This document shows, piece after piece, positions 51,623 through 63,900 of a stretch of DNA of 64,000 nt (its first letter is position 1; every line of letters begins with the position of its first letter). The position numbers and the translations under genes are program-made. Below the pieces are notes generated by a model. The model was not told the origin of the DNA, made no database searches, and saw only the letters and a list, made by a program, of their open reading frames with translations. Source of the stretch: Annona cherimola (taxonomy: Eukaryota; Streptophyta; Magnoliopsida; Magnoliales; Annonaceae); contig CM059971.1 of NCBI GenBank assembly GCA_030490835.1, positions 55,848,012-55,912,011 of the forward strand, written 5' to 3'.

Positions 51623-54600
51623 CTAGAACCAGCAAAGTGAGTGCATGAAGCATGAAAAATCACTAATATGGACCATAAATCAAAAACTACTTAAGTACTA
51701 AGATGTTACTTTCATAAGACCCATAGTTGTACATGCATGCTTAAGTGCATGTCACTATTCATAAAAAGGCATTAAATGTTTAATTTTGTTACTAAATACA
51801 AACCATTTAGAATAATTCTTAATTACAGTTGCAATAAAAAAAATTTGATGATTTGGATCCTTTTGCATCACTTGGACGTGGCTCCGACTTGAAGGGTGAG
51901 GGCAAAAGTGCATGAAGATATGTTGTGCCGAATGCTTATGATGCTTCTACCTTTGGAATGTAATGTTAGCCCAATGCGTGAAGACAACCTATGCACGTAA
52001 ACTTCGCTACTATCATATTGTGTTTTTTAGACAACATGCCTTTTGGAGCATAGAGATTTGGTTTTGATCAATCTATCCAACGAACTACAGGCGCATCATG
52101 GGCTAAATTTGTAAATATACCCTCGTTAACTCAATTGGAACTTGTATGCCAATGTTTATAAATAGTTTCATTTTTTAAATTCCTTCTATGGTTTTCATTT
52201 CAACAGTAGTTCACGCCATTTTTTTTACAGATATCAAATTCCTCAAAACTGCTGCTAACAACATTGAATCTCTCGTGGCCATTGATGATTTTTAATTATT
52301 TTCAGCAGAAAGCTGCATGAAATCAGATTGGTAAGTTACCCAAGTCAGAGGAATCTTATCAAGCTTGACTAGCTAGTTCACGCTTGAGAGAAATCATTTT
52401 AACATTGAATTTCATACTATAATTTCTAATATTTTAAAATTATTAGGCGAAAGAAATGATTCGGGAAAAAGGATGATGAATTAGGGGAAAGAGTAATAAG
52501 GACAAAAACAAAAAACAAAAACCCTGGTACAATTAAATTTGTCAACAACTAATAGAAATTTCAACTCATACTATCTTGATTATAAAACAAATCGAGGGCT
52601 GAAATAAAACCCCAACTTCACTGCTGCGTATTAAACCCCGAATAGAAAAATGAAAATACTCAGCTAAGCCATCCATCAAAGTTAATATACATGTTTTGAT
52701 CATGTGATTCATGTGTTAACTCTTCAATAAAGCAATTGCTTTAAAAAAAAAAAATCTTCAATAAAGCAATTGAATATATAAAATGATGCAGGTCAAGAAA
52801 TAAAACAATTTCATTACTAACATAATTTTAATAGCTCTGGTTTTATCCAATTGCATTTTTTGATATTTTTATCTAACGGGAATCCGCTCTTCCATGTAAC
52901 CATATTCCACACCTTTAATATGTACATGATATGAAAAATCATTTTAATTGGATTTATATATAATTCACAGAAAATGCAAATGCATGAGGTTGCTCAAAAT
53001 CATACTTTTTAGCATTATAGATTATAAAAATTTTCAATCAAGTTGATTTTTATATTTAGGGTGTGTTTGGTAACAAATAAAAGTTGTCAAGTTAAAACTT
53101 TTCACTCTCCAATACTACCCTATTTTTTAATCATTTCTTCACATTTTTCTATACAATTACCCTACTTTTTTCTATATAATTATCCTACTTTTCAATCATT
53201 TCTACACAACTACTAATACAACTAATATATCTATTTCAACTTTATCCTATTTATTCCTCATCATTACCCCTATTATATCACATACTCTCTACAACTTTTT
53301 ATCAAAAGTTTTATTCATTCTCAAACACGCCCTTAGACTAAATAAATATTTTAAATACGAAGAATGGTTTTAGATATAAATAAAAATATCAAAAAATGCA
53401 TAGCCTAAGGGAATATGCAGCAGAACCGGAACCACAAAAGTATTACCCTATATTTTTAACGGTCCCATGTAACCCCTTTGAATTTTAAGTTATTGATGAT
53501 TAATTTAAAATCTAATCCATTCCTTGTATTTAACATCACTTATTTATGATGCCGCATGAGCCACATTTGCACAACAATATATATCTTTATGTATCAAGTA
53601 TTAAAAATGCTTAAATCCATTTACACATGAATTAGAATGTAATAATACATTATAGAACCATTTATCCACATAATATTAATATTTTAGATAGCTTGGATGT
53701 TGAAAAAATAATTTTAAAATTAATACTTTAGCATTGAACTATTTTATTATGTTAATTTTATACTTTTATAGATGGGACTCATACAAAGTGAAATTAAAAA
53801 AAATAAAAGCGTTTCTAAGATACTATAAATGATGCTAAATATAATGGATGGAGCAGATTTTCATCAACCATCAAAATTTTAAAAATGGAGGGAGTTATAT
53901 CGAAAAAAAGTTTCATAGAAGCGGGACCGATTTTAAATTAGCAGATATTTTTATTTCTAAATTTGATTTTTGTTACTAATAGGATTACAAAAATATATAT
54001 ATACAGTGATAAAAGCAGTAATATATCGCATCAAGCTAAAAAGATATATACAAAAAGCATATCCCAAACATGCCTTCATCAATGCTCCAACTAATGCCAA
54101 AAAGAAATCTTCACAAGTCCATATAAAAAAATAGAAATTTGTACTAGTTACAAAGAAATTATACTAATTTTACAGAATTATTTTGTTAAAATACAAAAAG
54201 AAAAGATCAAAAATGAACTTTCAAAAGAAAATTTAGAATTAGATGTAAGTATACATTTATAATAAAAGCCATCGCTTTAACTACAAACATATAAGAATGT
54301 CCCTTCATTGTCTGAGAGTTGTGAATGTACTTGAGAGTTGTGAATGTACTTAATTGTAATATCAGTTGTCGCATTGTACAAAATACCAATAAAAAAATAC
54401 AGAAATGGAAAAAAAATGTTTACCACTTTTAGAAACTCGCTAGCCCCTTAACCTGGAAAAAACCAATCAAATTTCTTTTTTCTAATGAAATAAAGTTTCT
54501 TTTTTTCCTTTGTTAATCAAATAAGAAGTATCGGAAATTCTTTCGAAATTGATTTTTAGGACAGTTTCAAAAGCGCATACCCTTACTGCACTTCCAATTT

Positions 54601-55310
54601 CATTTTAAATCTATAACTACTTAAATGTAAAAGAATTACCATTTTCACCTGAAGAATGATTATTGTCATAAAAGGCTGCAGTATTTCTTATTACCTGTGT
54701 AATTGATGCACAACATGTTTAACGGAAAGAAACAGACTTGATATTTCTATTTTTTTTATGCTGATATTTCTATTTTTATTTGACATGCTGTCAAGTGTGC
54801 TTGAGTAAGGAGATCTCTCTCTCTCCGAAGTAATTTTTCGGCACATAATAATATTATCAGCAACCAAATCGACGATTGGACTCTTCAATCATCTGGTCTC
54901 AAACCGGCTAACTAGGTAATCAAAATTGATTTACTGTAATGTCAAAACATGTAATCATGAAAAAAAATTCTGATTTTGTATCAAAAAATTTTAAATTGAA
55001 ATTTGTATAATTAAAAAATTAATAATTTTAGCAGCCATATATACATGTACAAGAACATGCGACAACAAGAAAAAAGTTGAACATAATATGGAACTCAAAA
55101 AATTTTTATGGCCAACTCAAAATAATTTTAAAAGCAAAATAATATGGATTAGAAAAAATCGTAGAAATCTACAGAACAAGTCTTACAGAGAAAGAGGATT
55201 TTTGGGTTTCGCATGCAAATGAACAGTAGCGTGCATTTACTCGCAAATAACTGACAAATACAGAGCCATGAAATTCCAATAAAACTATAGAAGAGGTGGG
55301 GAAAACGTAC
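51623..55310 (-). other. Proposed leader intron of ORP4-like gene
   Basis: Inferred 3.7-kb intron joining an untranslated first exon to coding exon 1. The acceptor TTCTAG|ATG is at 51623-51624 and a strong donor candidate CTGC|GTACGT at 55310-55309. Apart from the MITE at 53059-53332 the sequence is AT-rich and featureless. The exact donor is not proven. Confidence 0.5.
53059..53332. mobile_element. Tourist-like MITE, copy 3
   Basis: 274 bp, opposite in orientation to copies 1 and 2. Ends GGGTGTGTTTGG and CAAACACGCCC, flanked by perfect TTA target duplications (53056-53058 and 53333-53335), the PIF/Harbinger signature. The interior is the reverse complement of copies 1 and 2 in the same block order. 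Confidence 0.88.
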
Positions 55311-55600
55311 GCAGAAGGCGATTTTCTTTCAAATTCGCAGCGCTACGCATTAAATGCTGCTAGTCCAGCATATAAGGAGCTTCGAATGCCAACAGACCTG
55401 CCTCATTTTGGATGCGGAAAAACTCAGAACCGAAGGCTTCTCTCGGAACAAAAGCGAATCTGCGTGATGAATGAGAAGAATAAAGGCAGGATGAAAAATC
55501 CCTAGACGGTAGGACGATTATTGTACGACTGCAACAGTTCGGTGAGAGCTGTTTCTGGGGAGAGCAAGAACCAAAACAGAGGCTTCTCACTGCCGGATGG
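55311..55600 (-). other. Probable untranslated first exon of ORP4-like gene
   Basis: A locally GC-rich, CpG-rich block upstream of the coding exons on the minus strand, ending at a GTACGT donor. The minus-strand reading holds no ORP-like peptide, so it is presumably 5' untranslated. Two small upstream reading frames would be present: one of 18 codons starting ATGAGGCAGGTC (about 55394) and a two-codon ATGCGTAG. The transcription start is a guess about 30 bases from the TATA-like word at 55616-55624. Confidence 0.45.
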
Positions 55601-55900
55601 CAGCGGGTTTTCGTCTTTCTATAATTATTCGGTCGATTTCATGGTCGCCATTCGTGGAAGCGACGGATTGCGTTGCGTAGGAAGACACCAAGCTTTCTGT
55701 TTTTACTCCGATTTCCCTTGCGTAGGAGGTGGTCAAACGTGACTCATGGCGCCCCCCGCCCATGTGCGCTGCCGGAATCAATGAATTCACGGCAGGGATT
55801 GGGCTGCGTAACACGGGCTCCTTGGCCGGCAGCTCGTTTTTCCCGCCTATTTGTCTTGTAAAACCGGATCTTAGGCTGCCAGACGGCCGGTCCGGTTCAG
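55600..55900 (-). promoter_or_regulatory. Probable promoter of ORP4-like gene
   Basis: CpG-rich sequence unlike anything else in the window. On the minus strand it carries TGAGTCACGT (55737-55746; a combined TGAGTCA and ACGT core, a bZIP-type site), the W-box-like TTTGACC (55731-55737), GGGCGGGG-like GC box (near 55755), and a TATA-like TTATAGAAA (55616-55624). Site names are from established plant motif knowledge; use here is inferred. Confidence 0.5.
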
Positions 55901-55949
55901 CCGGCGTTAATGTATTAACAGAATGCTTCTATCAAATTTCTTTTCCATG

Positions 55950-56839
55950 AATCCCCACTGTTTTTAATATTTAGATTGTTGAAAATTTAGATAGTTTATG
56001 AAAAATTCATTTCATCTATTATCTTTAGTATTAAATCATTTCTGCTTACATTGCAATTTTTTCTTTCCATTTTATCCACTTTAGCTTATGATCTAAGAGA
56101 AAAAAACACTTTGTTTCGCCTACAACAAAAGCTAAAACAAGTAAATATAATCTTAAATTATCTAATTCAATTACTAACAAGTTAATATGGCATAATTTAC
56201 ATGGATTTCAACTCAAAATGCATGAAATGCAGAAGTGATGAAAACTAATACAAAACCTATATAAATTCACATTTTTTTCTTGAACTAGCATAGAAACTAA
56301 GTGCAAAATGAGCAATGATAACTCTAATTTTATGGAGTTGTCACATTTCCAAACTTAAATGTTGTTAATCCTTAAACAACACATAGAAACACAAATGCAA
56401 CTAACACATGTAAAATCAAGCTTGCATTTAATTTTTAGCAATGCAATCATATTTGTCAGCTTAACAATGCAAAAAATAACTCTAAATTGAAATAACTTAT
56501 GAAACTGTGATAAACTCAAGCCAAGACATGCATTTTAAATACAAAAACTAAGCTACATGCAAATGTGAGACACAAGTAGTTAAAGGTATAGTTCAACCTT
56601 ATTAACCATTCTCTCGATTAAAAAGTCTTTTTAAGACAAGTATAATATAGATGAATATGCTCAAAGTCAATCTATTATCTCAAGAAAACATAGCATTAAT
56701 CTCTCTATTCTACTTGGTCTAATCTTACAAAAATTGCACAATTAGTTCCCTCAAACTTATTGCTTTAACTCTCTTCACCATTTTTCAAGATATCTAAAGA
56801 GTTTTCATTTTTCCTTTTACCTTTTTCATTCATTTTTTT
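55950..56839. other. Upstream AT-rich DNA, no gene
   Basis: Upstream of the promoter block. No gene supported. It may be internal sequence of the gypsy remnant whose leader lies at 56840-57025, since that leader would read into this stretch on the minus strand, but no coding remnant is visible. Confidence 0.4.
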
Positions 56840-56849
56840 GTGCATTTGG

Positions 56850-56990
56850 CCAACAGTAAGCTTTTGAAGCCATAAAAAAATTACAATAAGAAGACCTTGA
56901 AACAAAAGTATATTAAAAGCAAAGAAAGAAAAGTAAAGATTATGTATAATATGTACAAATTCACAAAAGACAAATGAAATTTTCGGGTAC
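56850..56990 (-). repeat. Gypsy leader repeat, copy 1
   Basis: Aligns with 60770-60920: shared words TTTGAAGCCAT, AAAATTACA, AAAGCAAAGAAAG-like and ACAAATGAAATTTTCGGGTACTA. Copy 1 is intact up to the primer site; copy 2 is cut by the long LTR at 60926. Confidence 0.75.
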
Positions 56991-57007
56991 TATGTTTAAA
57001 GCACTAA

Positions 57008-57025
57008 TCCCTAGCAACGATGCCA
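57008..57025 (-). promoter_or_regulatory. Primer-binding-site-like sequence
   Basis: Reads TGGCATCGTTGCTAGGGA on the minus strand, 14 of 18 matching TGGCGCCGTTGCCGGGGA of Athila/Tat-type elements, and is preceded by GCTTATTAAGTTTT as expected after an LTR end. Confidence 0.6.
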
Positions 57026-57599
57026 AAAACTTAATAAGCTGCATGTATGTCAAATTAAAATGCTCTATTAACGCAAGTATACGTGCTTAAACTTTCCTCA
57101 CCATTTTTCAAGGGTATCTAGGAAGTTCCCTCCCAAACTTGTTGCTTTAACTCTCCTTACCATTTTAAAGCACAGGATTAAAAGGAACATATACATAAGC
57201 TTAAAATAGAGAACAAAGATTATAAAAAGATATGGTAATAAGGCATAATTAGACATAAGCATTCATATTACATAAAAATTGTCTTAATCGTCTCATTCGA
57301 ACATGTTAAAATATGAACTAGTCAATCATATCCTTCACATGTCACTTGAAATCATTAAAATTTAACACATTACAGCTCAATTAATGCATAATCATGGCTC
57401 AAAAATTTTTAAATTTTCATGAATTTAGTTTCAATTTAAAGTTTTCTTAAACATTACAAGTATTTATCAAGATAGATTGCAACTAATAGATTATCACAAG
57501 CAAGATTTTAAATATAATACAATCTTAAACACATATAATGTAGCTACCTAAATGAATGCATGAATGGAAGAAACGAGATAGGAAAATACACCCCTCCCT

Positions 57600-57626
57600 C
57601 CCCCCCCCCCACCCCACCCCACCCCA
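57600..57626. repeat. Poly-C / CCCCA run
   Basis: A C-rich tract with repeated CCCCA units on the plus strand, followed by AACTTGAGGAATGCATT. Likely part of the gypsy remnant. Confidence 0.8.
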
Positions 57627-59874
57627 AACTTGAGGAATGCATTATCCTTAATGCATGGAAACTAAGAAAAAAAAAAGTAGATGCAAATGACAATGATATG
57701 TAGATGCAAATGGCAAATAAATGAAATAAAAAAAAGAAAAAAAAAAAGAGAAGAAAGGAACTGGTGACTCTCCTAGTTGTCAGAATGGAAAGAGTGTTCA
57801 TCGTCTCCGTTGCTTTCTTCTCCTTTTTCTTTCTTTGCTAGCCGAAAATGTGCATGGGGCCACATTTGTAATACCTAGTATATAATGATAGATGAAGCGT
57901 CCAACATTGAATGATTTGCCATAAAGGATAATGTATAACAAGATCGCTCAATTGAGAGCAACGTGGCAAACATGAAGAAAGATGCAACTGAGCTGGACAA
58001 ATTCAAAGGGTCACTACAAGCTTAAATGCCTATAACTCTACACCCCATATTATAAGCTCAACACACACTCTTCTCAGGTAATCCAACTCAAATTTCAAGC
58101 CGCATCATTGATACTACAATTGCAGCCAACAAATTTTTCTTTTACTTATTTAAACTTTTGCCACGATAAAATAATGGAGCAGCTCAAATAAAAAAGTTAC
58201 CCACTAGTAGCACATCTACGTGCCCGCAAATACATGCAAAATGCAAACCATCCACTTGTATACCTTTTAGTCAAATTAATAAAATGGACAATTTACTACG
58301 AAAAATAATAATAAATAGTGTAGAACTTCAATGGCCTCAAAATATGTGAAAATTGAGGATTTTGACATTGAAATTAAGCTCAACGAGGCTTGCCTCAATT
58401 CCCATGTTGACAAGCTCGAAAAATACTTTACGTTGATATATTGTGGCTCTCATAACTCCTCCCGAATCAAAAGTTATGGTCTGTTAAAATTGACATGTTT
58501 TTTCTCCTTTTTCCTTTTTTTTCTATCTATTTTTTTTACCAGTGGCTGTGGTGCTCAATGTGGTGGTTGTGGCCACGGTGCTGTTGGTCACTAGCTAGTT
58601 GCATGAAATTTTTTTCTATTTTTGGTACTGGTGACCGTGGCCCCAACTTGGTGGTTACGGCTTTGACATTGCTGACTTCAGCGATGGTTACACTTGAATT
58701 TTTTTGTGTGCAACTTGGTGGCCATGGCTCTGACGGCCCTGACACCAATGATGGCTTGAATTTGTTTTTTTAAGGTGTGGAGGCCACGACACCCAATATG
58801 GTGGTTGCGGCCACCATGCTTCGATAGCTTTCTTACATGACATCTTTTTTCAAGGAAATTTTAGTGTTGAGGTCTAAGAATTGAGCTATGGCCCCATGAG
58901 AATTGCATTTTCATCTCTTAAATGATGCTGGTAAGCTTGAAAACCTTTGATATCATTAATTGAAAACTTCAAAGTAAATTAAAATTTTCCATCTTTGAGT
59001 ATATTGATCTTTTTCTTCCTGCATTGATAGAATTATGGTATTGAATTCCATTGAACCAACTTGAAAAATGTGAGCATTCCTTGCATTTATTGGAACTTCA
59101 AAGTAGATCAAGGTTTTCAATTATGAGCATGCAGATCTTATTCTTCATAACTTGGAGAGTAAATGACCTTTTAAATTAATAATGGCCTGAACTCGAATTC
59201 TCCTACACATGTAATCTCTCAAAAATGCAGTCCTCATTAGTATGTTCTACCAAAATGTCAAGCATTAATAAATAATGGTTCTACTATTCATCAAATGAAA
59301 ATTAGAGGAGTTGAAACTTGATTGTTGCTAGACTTGTATCGTGATTGAAACCATGCTTGAGTTGACATTTCTTTGGAGAATCAATAAGGCTTGGATTCTT
59401 ACATTTTATCAATTAAACTGCAACTTGAACTACACCCCACTAAATTTAACATGTTGAAATTGATTTTAACCAATTGAAGAGAAAATGACCTCTGAGTTCA
59501 TTTATTCTTTAAAAATCCACAGCATGCTCATTTTTCTAACTTTGCTTCTCCATGGCCCTACATAATTCTGTAGCTGCTCTATTCTTCTCGAAAAAAGAGA
59601 ACGAGATGATTACTTGATAAAATTAACTTCTTGAATCATGTTGAGTTGCACTTTAAAGATCACAATATATATTCATAAAGAATTGACTATGTAAGGAATC
59701 AAATTGTCCTTCGCATGGTAATTTTCAAAAATGGTGATCTTGCCTTAGTTCCCTTACTTCAAGACAAATGATAAATCTTTTAACCATGCATTGGATCAAA
59801 AATCAAAAAGTGTAATGAGTTGTCTCCCATTTAACACTAAGGTTAGCGTTCTCAGTCCAATGTTCATATGATAA

Positions 59875-60429
59875 TCAACCAATTCCTGCTCGATCGAACT
59901 TCCTTCCATGTGGGTTATGCATTGGAAGTTCAAAACTCTTCTTAACCTCCTCAAATAGATCAATTAGCCTCTTCTCTTTGATTTCATAGAGACTATAAAA
60001 GAGTACTTCAAGGTCTTGTACAAATGATGGCTTCAATGACCGGTTCTCTAAGAGTGCCCATTGATTGATCAAGTCATGCTGCTTTTGGATTTTGGAAAGA
60101 CATATTAGAGGCATGTTGATATGATAATTTTCAACTTTTTCCATTACATCAACCTCTATTTCTTCATCGATCTCCTCTTCAATGTCCTTGCTTTCCATTG
60201 GTGCAGCTAATTGTTCAAACACAAATTGAGGTGCAAGTTGCTCCATCACATTGGCTGATATGTCTACATTAATGCATGAAGTGACTTCACTGCCCTTATT
60301 CAACACGTTTTCTTCTGAATCATCTTCAATGTTAATCGAAGAAGATTCTTGATGTCTACTTTGGATTGCGGTAACTAATTGCTCTAACTGCTTTTGCATT
60401 TTCTTGATAAACTTCATTTGACTCTTCAT
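59875..60429 (-). pseudogene. Open frame of gypsy remnant, function unknown
   Basis: 184-codon minus-strand frame. The N-terminus is helical and basic (MKSQMKFIKKMQKQLEQLVT), the middle strongly acidic (KDIEEEIDEEIEVDVMEKVE), and the end carries LIDLFEEVKKSFELPMHNPH. I do not recognise a catalytic or zinc motif. Position after a gypsy leader suggests a gag-related or accessory frame of a plant gypsy element, probably incomplete, since it lacks a knuckle and protease. It could also be an isolated surviving frame. Confidence 0.45.
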
Positions 60430-60769
60430 GATTACACGAACGTGTCCTCTAAAGATGACCTGCTTTTAGGTGGTAATGGTTCTCCTGCTTGATATGCTTG
60501 AAATACTATCAGTATCATATTTTCTGGTGGCAGGTCCCCATGGTTGTCTCATGTAACATTTGAATGATCAAGATAGCCCATGAACACTGAGTAATACACA
60601 CATTGGATTGACAAATGTCTCTCGCCTCTGCACAAATCGCAATAAGTTGAATAAAAAATGTCCATGTCCCGTATTTGATTGTCTAACTTAAAAATTGATC
60701 TAGAGGTGTCCATGTATTGTTAAATTCATAGATACCCAATGTGTTTGGTGTTAAAAATTCTGCATTTAA

Positions 60770-60920
60770 CCAATGTAAGCATTTGAAGCCATTGAAAATT
60801 ACATTAAAAAAGATTCTAAAATAGAAGTACATCAAAAGAAAGGAAAGAAAAACAAAAACTATATAATATATATATATATATATATATTCATAAAAGACAA
60901 ATGAAATTTTCGGGTACTAA
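60770..60920 (-). repeat. Gypsy leader repeat, copy 2
   Basis: Diverged copy of 56850-56990, with an (AT)n run (about 60863-60887) in its middle. It stops at GTTTA, where the LTR beginning TGTGATACCC is inserted. Confidence 0.75.
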
Positions 60921-60925
60921 GTTTA

Positions 60926-63900
60926 TGTGATACCCATACCCAAGTGGAGCCTTACATATACATTAGGCATGTATATGTGATTTATGCATGATTCAATTGA
61001 TTGATTGATTTTAATGCTATTGATTAAGAAAAATGATAAAATTAATCACTATAGCTCAAGGTGGGTCAATGTGACTAAAGAGGCCTAATGAGGGTTAGAA
61101 AATGTGAATATATTATGGATAATTACCTCATATATTATGGTTTAATTAATGGAGATTATGTTGATAATTATGGAATTGATGAGATAAATGTTGAAAAATT
61201 CATTATTTGACGCCTACAAGGCAGAATGAGGTGAAATTTGAAAGATAAGCACATGATGATGTGCCCAACCTTATGAATGGAATAGATTATAAAAATTATG
61301 ATGAGATTAGGATAATAATTATTTATTTTCATCCAAATCCAAAACACAATTTCAAATGGTCATAACTTATGCTAGAAAGGTTATTTTGGAATGAAATTTG
61401 TTATGAATGGTAAAAATGATATGATGAAAAGTGACATGTCATTAATGAACCGAAAGTAACAAGTGACACGAGTCAACACGAGATTTATCGAGCAAGATTT
61501 AAAGTTAACTAATTAAATGAAAAGTTGATTTTTGAAAAGTACATGGGACACGTGTCATCGTAGGGTTCACTTGGAATCCATTTAATTAATGAAAAATCAA
61601 CCTCTTAAATGAGGCAATTAAGGGATAAGATGAGATGACATGAGGAGGAATTTTTAGGATCATTTTTCATTTTCAAAAATTCAAAAAAATCTATGAATTA
61701 TCAATGTTTTTAATGGCATGAGTGTAGGCTAGGTTGTATAGCCATAAATGGCCAAGAAGAGGTGGCATACAAGGAACGTTCAAGGGGCTTCCTTAAGTTG
61801 ATTTTTTGATTTTTTTAATGCCAAAATTACATGAATTAGCCTAATGACTAGGTACATAAATGACCTTAATTTGGACATATTTTTAATGGCAAATAATGCC
61901 AAAATCCATGCCACATGGAACGTCCAAATAGTGGACAGCAAGGTGAGCCACTTTTGAGCATATTTTATATTTTAAAAATATGATAAATATGCATTTTACT
62001 AAGGTGAGAAGGGGATAACACATCCATGGGATAAGTATCCATTAATTACCCTCAAAATGAGGTGGAAAAGGGGGATAAAATTTTGTTTAAATGGAAGGAG
62101 AGAGAAGAGGCCAAGGGACGTCCATTTTTGGATGGTTAGAGAGAGAAAAAAATCTCTCAAAGGGGCAGCAGCTGGACGTGCCAAGGAGGAAGGAAAAGAA
62201 AAAGAAAAAGAAGAGAAAAGAGAAGGAAAAGAGGAGAAGGCAAGAGAAGAGATCCAAGTTTGACAAGTTGGAAAGAGAAGACACCACTTCAAGTAAGTAT
62301 TGAATCAAGTTTGATTCATTAATTTTTAAGTTTTTCAACTTCATTCATGGGTCATAAATTTAATCCATAAAGAACCCTAAATGATAAATTATGAAACCCT
62401 TAATTAAGGTACTAAATGAGGAATGAATGAAAGGAGGAGATTCAAGTATTCAAGGAAGATAGAGATGAGGTTAGGGTTGATTTCAACCTATAAACCTAGC
62501 TTGTTTTTTTCATAATTCCTCATTTATGTTGCTGTTTTAACCATGAATCATGTTTCGATTATAAATTATGTTTTCATGATTTATATATGTTGGATTGGGC
62601 ATGATTTAAGTACCTTAGAAAGGTAAAACCTAAAGTTGACAACATGATGGAAATTCTACTCTTTTGAAATGAATATGGGGCATGAATTAAACCAACTAAT
62701 GTGCAGTTGATTTAAAGGGTAAAATACCCTAAATTTAGGCCACATGGGACATCCAACATAAGGGTGGAAAGATATCCATAAATCTGAATTTTTATGGACC
62801 CATGATGTGAATGTCCAAAGGGTGTCCAAAGGGTACCCAAACATGCGTGGAAAGTTGTTGATTTGGAGCAACTAATTTATGGACTTTGAATATGTGAAAT
62901 TATACTAAATTTGGAATAACAAAAGTATGATTAAGGGCTAGAATTAAAGGTTTAAAAATCTATTTTGAAACACATGTCAAAAGGGGCGTTGAAAGTGGGA
63001 GAGAATGGTGCCAAAGTTGCTGTTTTGGAACCATATGATTGAGGAATTTTAATCCTATGAAAACATCCTAAATTATGTGCTAATTAAGTGGTTCAATTAA
63101 GCCACAAGGGAGGAAAAGTTGTTGTTTTGAAAAAGATTAAGAAACGCGTAACATATGTGTAGTAAGATGGGTGCACATAAAGGGATGTGTGTGGCTAAGA
63201 GGAGAAATGACTTATGTGATTTGCTAAAATGAAAAATGAATGAAAATGTGATAAAATGGGTGATTAAGGTGCTGTTTTAATGATATATTGAAATCTCAAA
63301 ATTTGAGATTAATATGTGAGGCCTAGACTATTAAATATGTGCCTAAAGTAAACACTTATGTGAGAAATGTGGAAAATAGATATTAAATGACAAATGGGAA
63401 GAAATGAGCTTCCATATGTTGTATAAATGAAATATTATTATACGTTTGAAAGTTTACCCTATATAAGTGTATTAAAAATGAAATGAATGAATATATAAGA
63501 TGATGTATAAGCTAGGTTGATGTGTATGAACACCCGACTTGAAAGACAAGTGGGTTAAATTAGTTTAACATAAGTCCGAATGGATTTATGTAGGTTAAAA
63601 ACCCTAGGGGATGAAAGAATTTGAAATTAATGCATATAAATGAAAAATTATTTCAATTTATCTAGGCAAAGGCAAGGACAAGTATGGAAGAAGGAGATTA
63701 AGGCTATCTCTGGTAAGTAAGCGAACTTTCCAAAATATTATTTTCCTCCTATGTATTGACATGATTGAATATGTTTATGATGATGTTTTTATGAATTTCT
63801 TACGAGTGGGCAAATACAAGTTTTGAAAACGATGGCTTTAATGAAAAGTCACAAGTTTTGAAAAGGATGACTTTAATGAAAAGCCTCAAGGATTGCTTCA

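Larger units (their letters stand above)
56840..60925 (-). mobile_element. Ty3/gypsy remnant in tandem-like arrangement
   Basis: On the minus strand: leader (60925-60770), one open frame (60429-59875), AT-rich sequence, an LTR-like end, a primer-site-like TGGCATCGTTGCTAGGGA (plus 57008-57025), then a second copy of the leader (56990-56850). The primer site resembles the TGGCGCCGTTGCCGGGGA type of plant Athila/Tat gypsy elements. The C-rich word CCCCACCCCAAACTTGAGG at about 57610 is also common near the ends of such elements. The order suggests either tandem copies or a recombinant. Most coding parts are absent. Confidence 0.5.

Noticed and set aside
55360..55590. Minus-strand open frame in the CpG-rich block as a coding first exon
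   Set aside because: It begins at a non-ATG codon, shows no ORP similarity, and the coding start is accounted for at 51622.
57544..57801. Minus-strand frame rich in Phe and Gly
   Set aside because: A reading of homopolymer A and C runs, without composition or motif of a protein.
58331..58773. Overlapping plus-strand frames with CGGCGHG-like words
   Set aside because: Repeat of GTGGTTGTGGCC-type words; frames overlap on both strands and match no family.
62057..62344. Lys/Glu-rich and Ser/Phe-rich frames on opposite strands
   Set aside because: Both are low-complexity readings of a purine-rich tract in the long LTR.
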